Assembly: GCA_940337035.1 (NCBI GenBank)
Contig: CALNHX010002779.1
Coordinates: 1 to 64,000 of the forward strand
Length of the DNA stretch: 64,000 nt
Direction of reading: 5' to 3'
Source of the DNA: Agriotes lineatus
Taxonomy: Eukaryota; Arthropoda; Insecta; Coleoptera; Elateridae
Shown: positions 33,029 through 44,900 of the stretch, in pieces
Layout: each line of letters starts with the position of its first letter
How positions within the stretch are numbered: position 1 is the first letter of the stretch
Made by a program: the position numbers and the translations under genes
Notes under the pieces: model-generated
What the model saw: the letters and a program-made list of their open reading frames with translations, nothing else
The model's database searches: none
What the model was told of the DNA's origin: nothing

Positions 33029-33784
33029 GTCCTTGCTTACGGAGAGAAGATAAAATACAAAAAGATTGATCGATGCATTGGAGAGAAAGTTTAGGGGCCA
33101 ATTAAAAATCTAAGACTGAAAAATAATATAATAAGCTACTAACGAAATATTAAAGAACCCAAAAATAACAACGTATAATAAACTCAAAGGACCGTGCATG
33201 ATACATTTTCCGAATGTCAGAGAACCCGATACCAAAAAAATGTATCCAACCCAAGTAACAATTTAAATTTGGTTTATTGAAGGCTAAGTATATTTCTAGA
33301 GTATAAATATTTATTAAAAAGCCTTGTAGTGTACTTTAAAACTGAAAGCCTTTTGCTCTTTCTCTATTTATAGTTTTGTAGAAGTTTTATTATTACTGTT
33401 CACTGTACTTTATAAAACTCTCTGCTTTTGATACAACATTCGACGACAAATTTGCTTTAATCACGTAGGTATAAACTTGTTATGTCTTAAAACTGTTTTA
33501 AAAATAATTTACAAAATACTCTTGTAGGTACCTATGCTAAGTCCTATTTTATAACCTTTTACACTTAAGAAATTGTAACCTTGTTAACGGCACAATAAAG
33601 CAAGAATGTGTGTATTAGATGCTTCTCAAGTCTTATTGGTGTGGAATGTATTTAAATAAAACTAAAAGATCTTAAAAAGTTAGGTTATGCAAGTGGCAAG
33701 CGTTAGTGGCTGCATACTGCAAAGTGTATAAAATCATGTCACAATTAGAAGCTATTGGTAACTGGAAAAAAATAAAAAATAATG
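33029..33784. other. Gene-free AT-rich stretch
   Basis: Nothing recognised between the LTR and the next dispersed repeat. Confidence 0.5.
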
Positions 33785-34425
33785 GCTTCTTTTTTACTTC
33801 CTTTTACGATAAAGGAATTGGATTCACCCCAAAAATTCCAAATTGAGTTTTCAACAGATCTTCACGTTTTAGAGTCCCCTGAACCCAAAAAACATGTTTT
33901 TGTTCATTGGTCTGTCTGTGAAAAGAATATCTCAAAAACGAAAAGAGGTATGACGTTGAAACTTCATATATAAGTTTTGTGTACTCTGTAGATGTGACCG
34001 AAAGCTTTTCAAGAAAATCGCACAACCGAAAGTAGGTGTTTACTCTTGTGATTTTTCCGCTTTTTTCAATTTTTCCAAAAACGGATTGAACGATTTTTTT
34101 GAAACTTTACATTTTTATTCCATTTTGAATGTGTATTAATGTGAGATAGGTGATTTTCCAGTTGAATAGGTACTTCTAACAACTTTTTTCTTTTTTTTTA
34201 TTAACTCCTATTTTAAATAGAACACTCGGTATATTATTACATTTTTAATTAAGCTTAAAATTTTAGAAAAAATTTGTCTCTTCAACTAACACATTTTGTA
34301 CCGTTTTTTGTAGAATTTGTAATTTTTGAAAAAAATTGACAAATGCTTATAAATTAAAAATCAAATTTTTGGCTAATTATAAGATCACTGTAAAAGGAAA
34401 TTGTGTGAGCATATCACACCAGATT
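33785..34425 (-). repeat. Dispersed repeat family R, copy 2
   Basis: Matches 47090-47785 over its whole length: starts CTTTTTTTACTTCCTTTTACG, continues GGATTCACCCCAAAAATT, CAGATCTTCACGTTTTAGAG, GGTCTGTCTGTG, ATCTCAAAAACGAAAAGAGG, AGATCACTGTAAAAGGAA and ends GTGTGAGCATATCACACCAGATTT. That end is a hairpin (GTGTGA/TCACAC); the other end has an ACTTCC...GGAAGT inverted motif in better copies. The opposite-strand copies at 29690 and 59640 preserve the ACTTCC end. Type of mobile element unclear. Confidence 0.88.
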
Positions 34426-34670
34426 TTCTGTATCAGAATGTTGCTCCATTAATCTAAGTTGATCTTCATTTAAACAAATCATTTTATCCCAGGTAGCATT
34501 AGGCTGTGCATTCTCTTGGTGGCTTAATTTGTCAGCAAGTCTGCTAGGTTGATTAGGCCAATTAATACCCCATTTTCTTCCCATATTGATGGGACAATCG
34601 ATAAACAAACTTCGCCGTATTCAATGGTTTGCACAATTTTAAACGGCATGGTCTCGAACACAAACCGCTT
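34414..34670 (-). pseudogene. Short coding-like scrap of unknown family
   Basis: On the minus strand EYGEVCLSIVPSIWEENG (about 34640-34585) is followed in another frame by NWPNQPSRLADKLSHQE and ATWDKMICLNEDQLRL. This spacing of a VPSIW-like block, a WPN block and a W-containing block is seen in uncharacterised insect proteins, but I cannot name the family. Frameshifted, so at best a relic. Confidence 0.2.
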
Positions 34671-35843
34671 ATAAATGTTTATCTAAGTTGTTTACCACAC
34701 ACAGGCAAAGACTAGTAAATGATTTTTATTGGTTATGTAGAATTTTAGGCGGCAAATATGGGTAACAATCATAAAGCCACATTAAAACTAATCAATTTTG
34801 TGACAGTTCTGACATAAAACGGTTGAGTTTTAAAAGAATGATACGCCTTTAATGAAATCCAAACTGTTTTATGTAGGCCTACACGACCTTATAGCTAACT
34901 ACATGGAGTCTAAGTATTCTTATTCAAATACTTATTGACTTATTTATTACTTGTATTGGAATTAAGAATCTTACTCGTAAGAAATATTTAACTAAAGAAT
35001 AACGGTTTTATACCCAAAGCGGCCATTTTCCAACGTGTTCTATTTTAACAATGGATCAACCATTTTGAGCAATGTTTTGGGAAAGCGCATTTCTCACATC
35101 GATTACACTCATTTTTATGTAAAAACGTAGCTTTATTGCATACGAGATATATTAATGCAGTTTTATAACATTTATAAACAAAATATTGTTAGTTTTCAAA
35201 TAAATAGTTTTTTATAAAATGTATTAATCTTAAAAATTTTTGCGGGGGATGGTAAAATGTATGGCTATTTATACAAAATTCATCAGTAAACTGTTTGTCG
35301 TTTGAAAATTTTGAGAATACATAACGCATTTAACCAGTTTGTATAAAAAGTGTAAAACTTTTAAGAGATATGGCTTCTATTAAGTGCGAATCAATTTTTG
35401 CTTTATCGTAGGCAATAATAACTTAAAATGATCTGGGAATTAATCACTTAAAATAAAATAGTTTAATAGATATCACTAATCAAGAGTAAATTAGCTATAA
35501 GCATAGCATCATTAAGAATGTTATTCAACCTATCATCAAGACCAAATACTCTTATTATAAGTTTTATTAAGCTCTCCAAGCTAACACCGAGAGTTACCAA
35601 TGAAAGTATTTATAAGTAGAATAGGTTGTATAATAGATTTAAACTATTAGCTTTGACAATCTCTTGCAGAACGTCATTACTTGTGGGCCCTTTTTGGGTT
35701 TATTAGACTCCTAAATTTTTTTCTCCTTTTGGAACCAGATCAGCAATCCAGTTGCTATGCATGGTTGGGTTGTGAGTAGAATGGCTGTGGCTGGATTGAC
35801 TGGAATGAGGACATCTAACAAGGATTCCTCTGTATCTGACTTG
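34671..35843. other. Gene-free stretch; 3' flank of the jockey-like element
   Basis: AT-rich with no coding. The segment at about 35650-35843 is less AT-rich and is probably the 3' untranslated part of the element that follows on the minus strand. Confidence 0.4.
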
Positions 35844-37937
35844 TTAATCGTTGTCGGATTCACTGGAACTTATCCAAATGTCTTGAGGGAGTTGGCGTTT
35901 CAGTCGCGTGTGTAAATGTCTTACTCCGAGGGAGTAGTTAACAGCACTCGCGCACTTATTGATGTTTGTTAGAAAAGTTTTGGTCAGTTTCCGAATGTGT
36001 TGCTCAATGGTAGGTATTTGTAAGTCATTATGGATTTGTGTGTTTCGCACGAACCAAGGGGCGTTCACAGCAGATCTCAAAACTTTATTCTGTAGCACTT
36101 GTAACTTGTTTATGTTGGTTTTACTAGTGGCGCTCCACACCGGACACCCATAAGTGATTATAGGTCTTAGAATAGATTGGTATATTAGAATGGCGCATCT
36201 AGTTTTTAGGGGTGATTTACGGTTTATGAGTGGGTAGAACATACTAAGACGGGCGTAGCACTCGTTTAGCTTGTTGTTGATGTGATGGCTCCAAGTGAGT
36301 CTCCTGTCGAGGTGTACTCCTAAGTATTTTACTGATTGATCGGGCGGGTTCCAGTCTACTATGCTATTGTTTATTGTTATTTGGCTAGGGTTAGCTGGCC
36401 GCCGGAGCGTAAATATTTTTGTTTCACATTTATCTGGATTGATTGCAATGCTCCATTTATTAAACCATTCGAGGGTTTCATTTACAGTTGCTTGGAGGTT
36501 TCGCGCTGCAGTATTTATGTCGCAATGCTGCGCTATTAGGGCTGTGTCGTCGGCAAACATCGAGATGATTGAATTAGGCAGTTGTGGTATATCGCTGACA
36601 TAAATGTTAAAGAGGTGTGGAGCCAGTACAGAGCCTTGAGGTACGCCGGCAGTAATTTTTGAAGTATCAGAAATTTCTGAGTTGATTTTTATGGCAAATG
36701 TTCTTTTGGTTAGGAATGATGCTATAATATTTATTAGATAGGCAGGGAGTTGTAGCTGTAATAATTTATAAATGAGGCCGTTGGTCCAGACTTTGTCGAA
36801 TGCTTTGGATATGTCTAGGAAAGCAACTGCAGTGTGAAGTTTGTTTTCGTAGCCTTGTTCGATGATTTGCGTGAGCCGTAGTAGCTGGTGATTGGCTGAG
36901 TAGTTTTCTCGAAATCCGAACTGGAATGGTGGTATAATATTTTTTTCTTTTAGTTCATTATGTAGTCTGGACTGTATAATCTTTTCAAAGAGTTTGGACA
37001 TCGTTGGTAATAGGCTTATGGGCCTGTAGCTGTCTACTGAGTGACCATTTTTTCTTGGTTTTTTAAATAACAGTATATGGGCAAATTTCCAATAGTCGGG
37101 GAAGTAGCCTAATCGTAGGCATGCATTGAAGACTGAGGCAAGGTAAGCCAATGCTTTTTTTGTAAAGTTCTTGAGGACTACATTTGGTATCATATCGTGT
37201 CCGGGGGATTTTCTGATAGGAAGTTTATTTATTTCCCGTTGTATTTCTCTAGGCGACGTATGCTTGAAGTTAAGGCTGTTTAGAGGTATGCTTGAGATTA
37301 CGTGGTTTTCCACATCTTCATGGAGCCTTTGGTAATTGTTATGGTAGGCTGTAGTAAAAGTTTCTTCAAAGTAACTTACAAAAACCTTGCATTTTTCTTC
37401 GTCGGTGCTGTATGTAGAGCCATTGTTGCTGATTGCGGGCATTACTGTGTTTTTTTTAAGTATTTTTCTAGTGGCGCTCCACATTGCTCGATCATTGGGC
37501 TGTAGTTCTTCCACATATTTTCTATAGTTGGAGATTCTGTAGTTGTCGAGTTCCCATTTGACTTTGTGCGTAAGTTGATTGAGCAATGTTTTCGTTTGAG
37601 GATTTCGGGTATTTAGCCAGGCCCGGCGCATTTTATGCTTTTCTTTTATTAAGCTGAGGATGTGTGAGGGTGGATGTGAATTCGTAGGTGTACGTCTTCT
37701 GGCTGGGTTTGTTGTGGATTCTTTTACCGCTAGTTTAATGACTCCTAGGTTTACTGTCTCAGCAATATAGATGGATTTATGAATGGTTTTATAAATGGTG
37801 CTTATGGAAGGCCTGTAGTTTAATAAAAAACTTAAATTGTTACTTGGGAAGAAATCGTGAAAGGGATGCAATCGATGGAAAATCAAGAGCGTGGTGGAAA
37901 TATTAGATAACAATGAATTTAAAAGACTTACTGCCAT
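35844..37937 (-). CDS. Jockey-like non-LTR retrotransposon reverse transcriptase, 697 codons uninterrupted, 5'-truncated
   Basis: RNA-dependent DNA polymerase for target-primed retrotransposition. Motifs in order: SPGHDMIPNVVLK (about 244-256), YRPISLLPTMSKLFEK (304-319), FQFGFRENYSANHQLLRL (338-355), VAFLDISKAFDKVW (371-384), GVPQGSVLAPHLFNIYVSDI (431-450), catalytic FADDTAL (461-467), NPDKCETKIF (500-509), KYLGVHLDRRLTWSHHI (537-553) and the ITYGCPVWSA C-terminal block (594-603). The upstream endonuclease domain and a gag ORF are absent, so the copy is 5'-truncated; the ATG at 37937 is only the first in frame and residues 1-80 may not be native. No stop over 2.1 kb in a window full of dead relics makes it the youngest autonomous-type element here. 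CpG and codon use differ from the AT-rich surroundings. Confidence 0.92.
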   Translation of the reverse strand: MAVSLLNSLLSNISTTLLIFHRLHPFHDFFPSNNLSFLLNYRPSISTIYKTIHKSIYIAETVNLGVIKLAVKESTTNPARRRTPTNSHPPSHILSLIKEKHKMRRAWLNTRNPQTKTLLNQLTHKVKWELDNYRISNYRKYVEELQPNDRAMWSATRKILKKNTVMPAISNNGSTYSTDEEKCKVFVSYFEETFTTAYHNNYQRLHEDVENHVISSIPLNSLNFKHTSPREIQREINKLPIRKSPGHDMIPNVVLKNFTKKALAYLASVFNACLRLGYFPDYWKFAHILLFKKPRKNGHSVDSYRPISLLPTMSKLFEKIIQSRLHNELKEKNIIPPFQFGFRENYSANHQLLRLTQIIEQGYENKLHTAVAFLDISKAFDKVWTNGLIYKLLQLQLPAYLINIIASFLTKRTFAIKINSEISDTSKITAGVPQGSVLAPHLFNIYVSDIPQLPNSIISMFADDTALIAQHCDINTAARNLQATVNETLEWFNKWSIAINPDKCETKIFTLRRPANPSQITINNSIVDWNPPDQSVKYLGVHLDRRLTWSHHINNKLNECYARLSMFYPLINRKSPLKTRCAILIYQSILRPIITYGCPVWSATSKTNINKLQVLQNKVLRSAVNAPWFVRNTQIHNDLQIPTIEQHIRKLTKTFLTNINKCASAVNYSLGVRHLHTRLKRQLPQDIWISSSESDND

Positions 37938-40900
37938 TCAATGACTAGAAAAAATGGCTCTGAACCAGATTATTTGCAAGAAGAAAATTGATTTGAACAG
38001 TAGTGCCATCGGATAAATTACAAATAGCTCTACTAAATTCGTTAGCCAAAACTCTAAGAAAACCAAACTTTATGTCCACTTAGACTTAGATACAGCTGCC
38101 GGCCGCACCTAGCTCAGCAAGACGACGTTCAGCTCTTTAAGTACTTAACGTTAGTACCTATATAAGAAAATGCCGTGTGAGCGCCAACGATGTTTTTTGC
38201 GAAATTACGACAAGTCTATGCAGGTGTTCCAAAGGGAATCCGTAAACTCCAGTATCACAAAAATTTCTTGAAAGAAAAACTTCAGTTAACATAGGTAGCC
38301 GTAACAAAATCACCCACAAGGTTGGTATCACAGTATAATCACACATTGAATCCTATATGTTTCAAAATGCAGGTGTTTATTCGCAGGTAAATATTAGGCC
38401 GAAAAGATAAGAAGCACCTCATAAAATGTATACAATTAAGATTTACAAAATTTACAGTACAGCGATTTCATTTATCACACACATTAAAATAAGACTCAAA
38501 GGTACAACGCAATATGGCAAGCGGTGTCTGCTTCTTGGATGGGGAGAAAACGTTTGATGCCTTCGGGTACAAAGTTCGCGAGACGAACTGTATATCCCGA
38601 GCTTACGTCTGAAACCTAAACACCAAATGCATGAGTGAAGCTCTCAGCATCCGATCACCGGTCGCTAGTAAATGTTACATAAAGGGAAAATTTAACCTGT
38701 ATGTGTGTTCCTTAGCGGGTCCCTTTCGGTGGGTTATAAAATTCACGTAGCTGTGTTGAAGCGGACCGCGACGGACAGATAATCTCAGCACGAGCAGCTA
38801 GGGACAAGATCATGGATGCTTCCACGACTAAACGCAAGGGGGGCGGGATGGAGCTCCACACTTGCTGCTACAAGACGAAAATCCCATAATAGAAAACGGA
38901 AAATTTAGATACGATTTAGATATGAGAGCTTCAGTCAAATTACCCCAAAGTTATTTTGGGCACCTGCAAAAACTGGTCAGCCAGAGTTGGATCCGCCGAT
39001 ATGGCGTGGGACAAAATTTCCTAATTAATAGGTCAGGAATGCAACGATCCGTTGGCAGTGGCCAGGGCAAATAATACACAATAACCAACTGCAAGCTTAT
39101 ACATCCGCTGGATACTTTACAAAACGCTTAAACTGAATCCATCGCGGCATCAAAACGAGACCAGAAAGATCCGAGAACAATTGCCGACTGTCACTTCACT
39201 GACTGAAAGCGAAATACAAAATCTGAACTACAGACATCGAAATTAATAGATGCCCCAACGGAGCGTAACAAGTTTCGTATAAATGTTTTTAAAATTTTCT
39301 ATAGATTCTTGTAGAGCTGCCTTCACTAACTTTGAAGAAATTATTGTCAATTGAAATAATTACAGCTATGCAATTTCTTCCATTTATCCAATATGCTAAG
39401 AATCGTACTCTAGAATAACTATTTCTAATTAAGATGTTGAGAATAAATGGACGTTGATCCACACAAGATACGCTTTTGTATAAACTCTTAGAACGTTCAC
39501 TATCCCGTTAGGAATACCCGTTTCGTAGTGCAATCGCAAAATTCGTTGTTATGAAAACATTAGAAATGGTAGATACACCTATTATAAGAAATAATAGATT
39601 TCGTACATAAAAATGTCCTTATAGATATTGTTCTGGCTCCACGTTGCGCCGCCTTCTTATATTATAATTGATTATGGTATAATGGTCTTTATGTATATAA
39701 TGGTTTTATGTTATAAGAATATTTATTATTCTTTAGCTATTACGTCTGACTTTTATTATACTTTAGTTTATTTCCATTCAATTCTCTTTTAAATTGAATT
39801 TTAGTAACTCATTTGCTCTTTTATAAATTATGGATTATCAATATTATTAAATCTCTAGTTCCGGTGGAAAACATTTACTCTTGACTGAAAACACAGGTCG
39901 GATTCGCTCATAATCTAGACTGCTTTTATTCCTGAAAATTCATTCTTTTATTTCGAGACAACTTGTATGTCTGTCGATGTCACTTCACATTATGCATATG
40001 CAAAATCAATTACAAATACTTCCTCGTTACATGACTTGTCATTCAACAAATATCAAATAGTAAGTAGTCCTCTCTTTAAAATTACCTCACTTCACTCTTT
40101 TCTTTCAGTTTTTACATAAATACCTGTAGCCTTTCACCTGTCCATAGACCTCGATACTCTCCTTCATCAAGCCAAACGCAACCGGGAGCCTCACAGATAT
40201 TTTCCAACGCCCATACAAATCCCTGCACGAACTCAATCAAACACCAGGAACAGCAAAGACTTCCCAGGCAAACACGACAAGGCACCTATCACTTTTCTCC
40301 TACAGAACTGCCAAAAACTGATTAGCAGAAAACGCCTTCCACGTCTTTCTTCCAAAATTCTCAAACGACCGACGACCTAGTATCACGACCCTCGACTAGA
40401 TGCAAGTTACAAGATGTCACTTCAATAACAAGCTCGGCAAATTAGACCTCCAGTAGATGAACAACCTTCTATCCACACCATAAGACGCTCACTCATCTAA
40501 CATACTCGATGTAAACCATTTTCAGAAAAACCATTCCCTGCTATCCAATTCATATGATGTAATTGATTGACAATAAACTTAGTTAGGCATCCAATTCCAG
40601 AAATTACCTTTGTAGATTATAACTGCATTACATAGGGCATTCTCACCGCATTCATTTGCTCCCTCCTTACCATCTTCATCTCTTTAAATCTTGTAAAATT
40701 GTATTTTAATTAGTTTCTCGCAAATTTTTAGTTTAATTCACAACCCTTTACATTTCAAACAGATTATAACTTTTCTAAAGGTTTATTTGAGAAATTTAGC
40801 AGCTTACAAAGGTATTATATGTTTTTGTTCCAAATTATTTTTACATACTGATACATATTATTATCTCCTTTGTGATATTGTTTAGCATATATTTTAAAGT

Positions 40901-41183
40901 CCAACACTCTATATATTCTGTATCATTTTTATCTAACACCCACCTTATTTCAGATAATAATTAAATTATGTTAGAATTTTTCTGTTTTTTATATAGCATC
41001 ATTCAATTGAATTTAAATTCTATTTCATTTCTTTACCAAATATATTTTAATAATTTCGATATCCTTGTAATACTTAAATTCGTCTTTGTCATTTAATTCA
41101 GCATTCTTTTAACTTTTTTAATCTGATATCAAACCTTTATGCTAAAAACCATTACAATATATTTTCAAAAACATATCCCGCAG
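37938..41183. other. Stretch without recognised genes
   Basis: GC-richer islands occur at 38500-39260 and 40130-40540 (the latter C/A-rich on the plus strand). Their frames are short and unrecognised; retrotransposon 5' regions or gag remnants are possible. The remainder is AT-rich. Confidence 0.35.
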
Positions 41184-41292
41184 CTAGTTTTTCTAACAAA
41201 AGCATTCGTGCATGCTTCTAACAAAAAATCCCCCTTCCTTCGCAGTCGGATTTTTTCAGTTAGCATGCACTCATGCTTTTATTGAAAAAATA
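41184..41292. repeat. Imperfect hairpin element (about 109 bp)
   Basis: TAGTTTTTCTAACAAAAGCAT on the left pairs with ATGCTTTTATTGAAAAAATA on the right, and GCATGCTTCTAACAAAAAATCC pairs with GGATTTTTTCAGTTAGCATGC. Almost the entire segment is an inverted repeat; likely a small foldback element. Confidence 0.7.
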
Positions 41293-41409
41293 GTTACAGA
41301 ACATGTTTCCAAATATTTCCGAAAATTTATCAAGCGTTTGTTATATTTCTACTTAATACAAACAATTGTACAGCCCTCTAGAAATACTGACTGATTTTTT
41401 CTAACATCT

Positions 41410-41720
41410 CTACTGTTTTGTAATACATCAGGATCATTTGCGGTTTACCTTTTTCCTTCGTGTTATTGTTAAGAGCTTGGTTTCTCCTGGATTGAGTAAT
41501 AGTCTGCTTCGTATCATATTTCTATAGTGTTGAGTGTCGGCTGCATGCATGCTATTGAAAACAATTCCATCACATTTTCCTAGAATTTAGTATAATTATG
41601 ATTATGTCATCTGCATAATTCTGAGCATTTATTATTTTCTCGTTTAATTCGTCCAACAGACCATGAACCACCAGACACCACTGTGGGTGAATCCATTTTA
41701 AAAGTAGGTAAATGGTATTC
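41410..41720 (-). pseudogene. Non-LTR reverse transcriptase scrap with YADD
   Basis: On the minus strand GLLDELNEKIINAQNYADDI at about 41680-41620 is the catalytic block of a reverse transcriptase (preceding dyad wording as in jockey/R1/LOA groups), then degraded sequence to TITQSRRNQALNNN and KEKGKP (SVNPxKTELVxFTRRxK position). Frameshifts and stops; about 300 bp only. Confidence 0.7.
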
Positions 41721-43880
41721 ATATGATTTCCAACCGTTAGAAACTTGCAAAATTCTTGTTATTTAATAATGATAAAGGTAGAGGAGCAAAATTAATTTCT
41801 TAATTAATTAAGCCTGTTAACTCTTTTTCCTATTCATTCGTTATTAAAGTATAAAATCCAGGTAAGTGCAATTTTGACTGGTTTTACCTTAGAAATAATA
41901 TGAAATTAGGAAGGTTACTTTTCTCCGTTATCAAATTCAAACGAAAGGATTTGAACTTGGCTATTGGACAGACTTAAATGGGCGATTGATCTTTTTAGAT
42001 CGATTTATTTAATGTTCATTAATTAATTAAATGTAATACTTATTAATTGACTTGGCTGACATTTGCTACAAAGATATAAAACGTAATTTCGGATTTACAG
42101 GCAGGCATAGTTAAAATGGCCGACTTTCGATTTTACCAGAAATGTGATCAACTTTTATTTTTATGTGGATCTCCCTGAAGATTGGTTTTCGGAATCTACG
42201 ACTCAAACTACAGATGAAAACGTTTCCATTTGTTTTTATATATTATCCAAAAATATGTTACAAATTCATTAAATAAATATTTTTGAGTTTTAGCTAAACA
42301 TAAAGTAGTACATGATGCATATCACTAGATTGGTAATTAATTTTTTTATCTAATGGCAAGATGGTCCTTAGTGGGTACCATTTAAAAGAATACTTTTTCT
42401 TAAACACACGTTTAGCAAATTTTATTTTTTATGAAGGATTTGTTACATACCAGCCCAGAATTACAACATTTGGACCAGTTAAGATTTTTCAGGTATCTTT
42501 TTGAGAAGTTTATTTTATACTCACAAAAAAAATCTTTTTGGTCAATGTACTTACATCATAATTGTAAACGTTTTCAGCAGTAACGAACTACAAAAAGTAT
42601 TCGGAAAGCACTAACTTAAAGATTAATATTGTTATAGCCCCTCACTTAAATAAATATGAATATAAATAATTGATGGGCAAGAAATTACACTTTATAAATT
42701 GTATTAGATTCAATCACGAACCTGCCTGTCAAACTCAAGGCAAATTAAAAGAGTGTAATAGTAATTACGACAAATAAATGGCCAATTGCCCTTTTCTTAT
42801 TTTATCTATTCGCAATAAATTCGGGCTTAGCTCCGTAGAACATGAGACAAACTTGGATCAGGGTGTAGGTTTATAAAATTAAGAAAAACTTTGTATAATA
42901 AATAATACGTTGTATGACAAATACTCTCAAATCTTTCGGGCAAATGCACAGTTTCCATCTGATGTCTAGATAACCTCTAAATTAGACTCAGTAAACACGA
43001 TGAGCTGTCAGTGTGAAAACAGCGTTAAATTGAATTTTAAAACACCAAAATGGCAAAGATGCATCAGGCAAATATTAATACTATGACGTAGCAACTGCTA
43101 AGCTCGTTTTGTTTCGAGTGTAACGTCGAAACCCACGCGCGATTGTTTTTTGTTCTATATCCGGCCAAAACTGAAAAATGCTGCGTCACCTTGCATTTTA
43201 AAAGGATACTAACTGAATTTAACGAAGTTGGACTGATATGGACGACTGAAACCTAGCGCTACACCTCGCAGACAGTCTGAACTTGAAGAGCCCCGCGAAT
43301 TCTGGGGCTGCAGCAAAGGCTTCCTGTGGAATCCTACCTTAATCGGAGCCCATCGGACGCTGGATACACTCCCCAATGACGTCAAGGGAATTATGCACTT
43401 AGGAATGGTTTGTTGGATGAAATTCTACACGGATGGGCTTCTGAAGGTCCTCTCTACACGTAGCAGGCATTATTTTTGCTGGGAGATGCTACTTACATAA
43501 GAAATTTGGTCCCCGAAGTAACGCGCACTTGGACGACAATTGCTGCTAACTAATCTGCTTCACTTGGACCTTTTAAGACCTGGAAAACTATACCCACAGA
43601 TGCCCTGCACACTGGTTAATAACTTTACACACAATTGGTACAACTAAAAAATTTTTATTTCTAATTTTATGTGATAAATTGAGAAGCTTAATCTAGCCCC
43701 AACACAAATTTTACAGGCTTGTTTTTTATTATTAACAAAAAAACTATCGCGTATCTTAGCAACTATATTTTCAATTATTCTAAAGGAAATTAGGATTGAT
43801 AACATGTTTAACCTTATAGACTACAGTTTTGATGTCATGTCTTTGCCTAACTACTAAAATTGTCTTTTTCTTGGAATAAA
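41721..43880. other. Gene-free stretch
   Basis: AT-rich to 43080. At 43080-43600 composition becomes GC-richer, with short unrecognised frames. No RNA genes seen. Confidence 0.4.
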
Positions 43881-43899
43881 TGTTACTACACTTGCTCTG

Positions 43900-44900
43900 C
43901 TTTGTAACGTTTCGCCCAGCGCGAACGCGATTTTATAATTATAAATTAATTCGCGCATTTCCCCATGGCGTGTTTCACATTAGGAATCGGAGCGTTGCAT
44001 CTTTAGTCCGCACGGGCGGCGATAAACGACGTCATCGCAAAGAGTCGCAGGTGCACATCTGCCCATCGAAGCAAGAATCCTCTACTCTCACGAACCGGCC
44101 TGAACCGCCAATTACGCCAGCCCAAGGCTATATAAACAGAAACTGAAGCTATTACAGGGAGAATTTTTCCAGAACCTCCAGACCTGATTCAGCTCAGGAA
44201 AGTCTTCGGGCTCTTCGAGAATTTCTTTAGAATTTTCCTAATCCTCTCTCCTAGCCTAGTCTCACTCAGGAGGGTCTCCAGACTTTTCGAGGGGACTCCT
44301 ACCAGTTATCCCAGCACCTAGTCACTAGGGGGGTCACTCCAGGCTCATCGGTGACATTTCCCAGCACCTAGTCACTAGGGGGGGGGGTCACTCCAGACTC
44401 ATCGGTGGCGTTTCCTAGCAGCTAGTTACTCAGAAGGCTCACCTAGGCCCGACGACGACGGTGCCCAACACCCAGTTAATTGAAGAGCTACACCGAGCTC
44501 GCCGACGACGATTCCCAGTACCTGGTTACCAGGGGGATTAAACCGAGCTCGCCGGCGACTGTCTCGTCCATGAGCTTATTTTCCCACACCCGGACAACGA
44601 AGCTGACGTAATTAAGTCCATTTATTGCGTCCGGAGCAGCTTGGCACCATCGAACGAAAAAACTCGCACTAGGAGGCCCAGCCCAGAAAGCCAGAGGCCG
44701 GCTTCTAGAGTTACACACGTTTGAATTGAGAGCAATTCAACGGGGATCATCGCCAACAATAAACAGCGATTATTCGATCGAAATTGACTTACTTGGATTT
44801 GCGAAGCTTCTACCACAGGTAAAACCAGATAAATTCGCCGTCCGCTCACAGTACACCTGCAGTTCCGCCGATAAACACCAGCAGTGTCAGGTACGCATGT
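43900..44900 (+). promoter_or_regulatory. GC-rich, TATA-containing, LTR-like or promoter-like segment
   Basis: Starts abruptly at TGTAACGTTTCGCCC within AT-rich DNA. GGCTATATAAACAG at 44127-44140 is a good TATA box; AACAATAAACAG at about 44757 holds an AATAAA hexamer. This order (TG start, TATA, poly(A) hexamer) is LTR-like, but I find no matching CA end or target duplication, and no reading frame follows. Confidence 0.35.
44200..44575. repeat. Minisatellite, period about 52 bp, five to six copies
   Basis: The core CCCAGCACCTAGTCACTAGG recurs at 44310 and 44360 almost unchanged, then as CCTAGCAGCTAGTTACTC (44414), CCCAACACCCAGTTAATTG (44464) and CCCAGTACCTGGTTACCAG (44514); an earlier diverged unit (CCTAGCCTAGTCTCACTC) is at about 44255. 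Each unit also carries CTCATCGGTG/CTCGCCGACG-type sequence. It lies just downstream of the TATA box at 44130. Confidence 0.88.
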
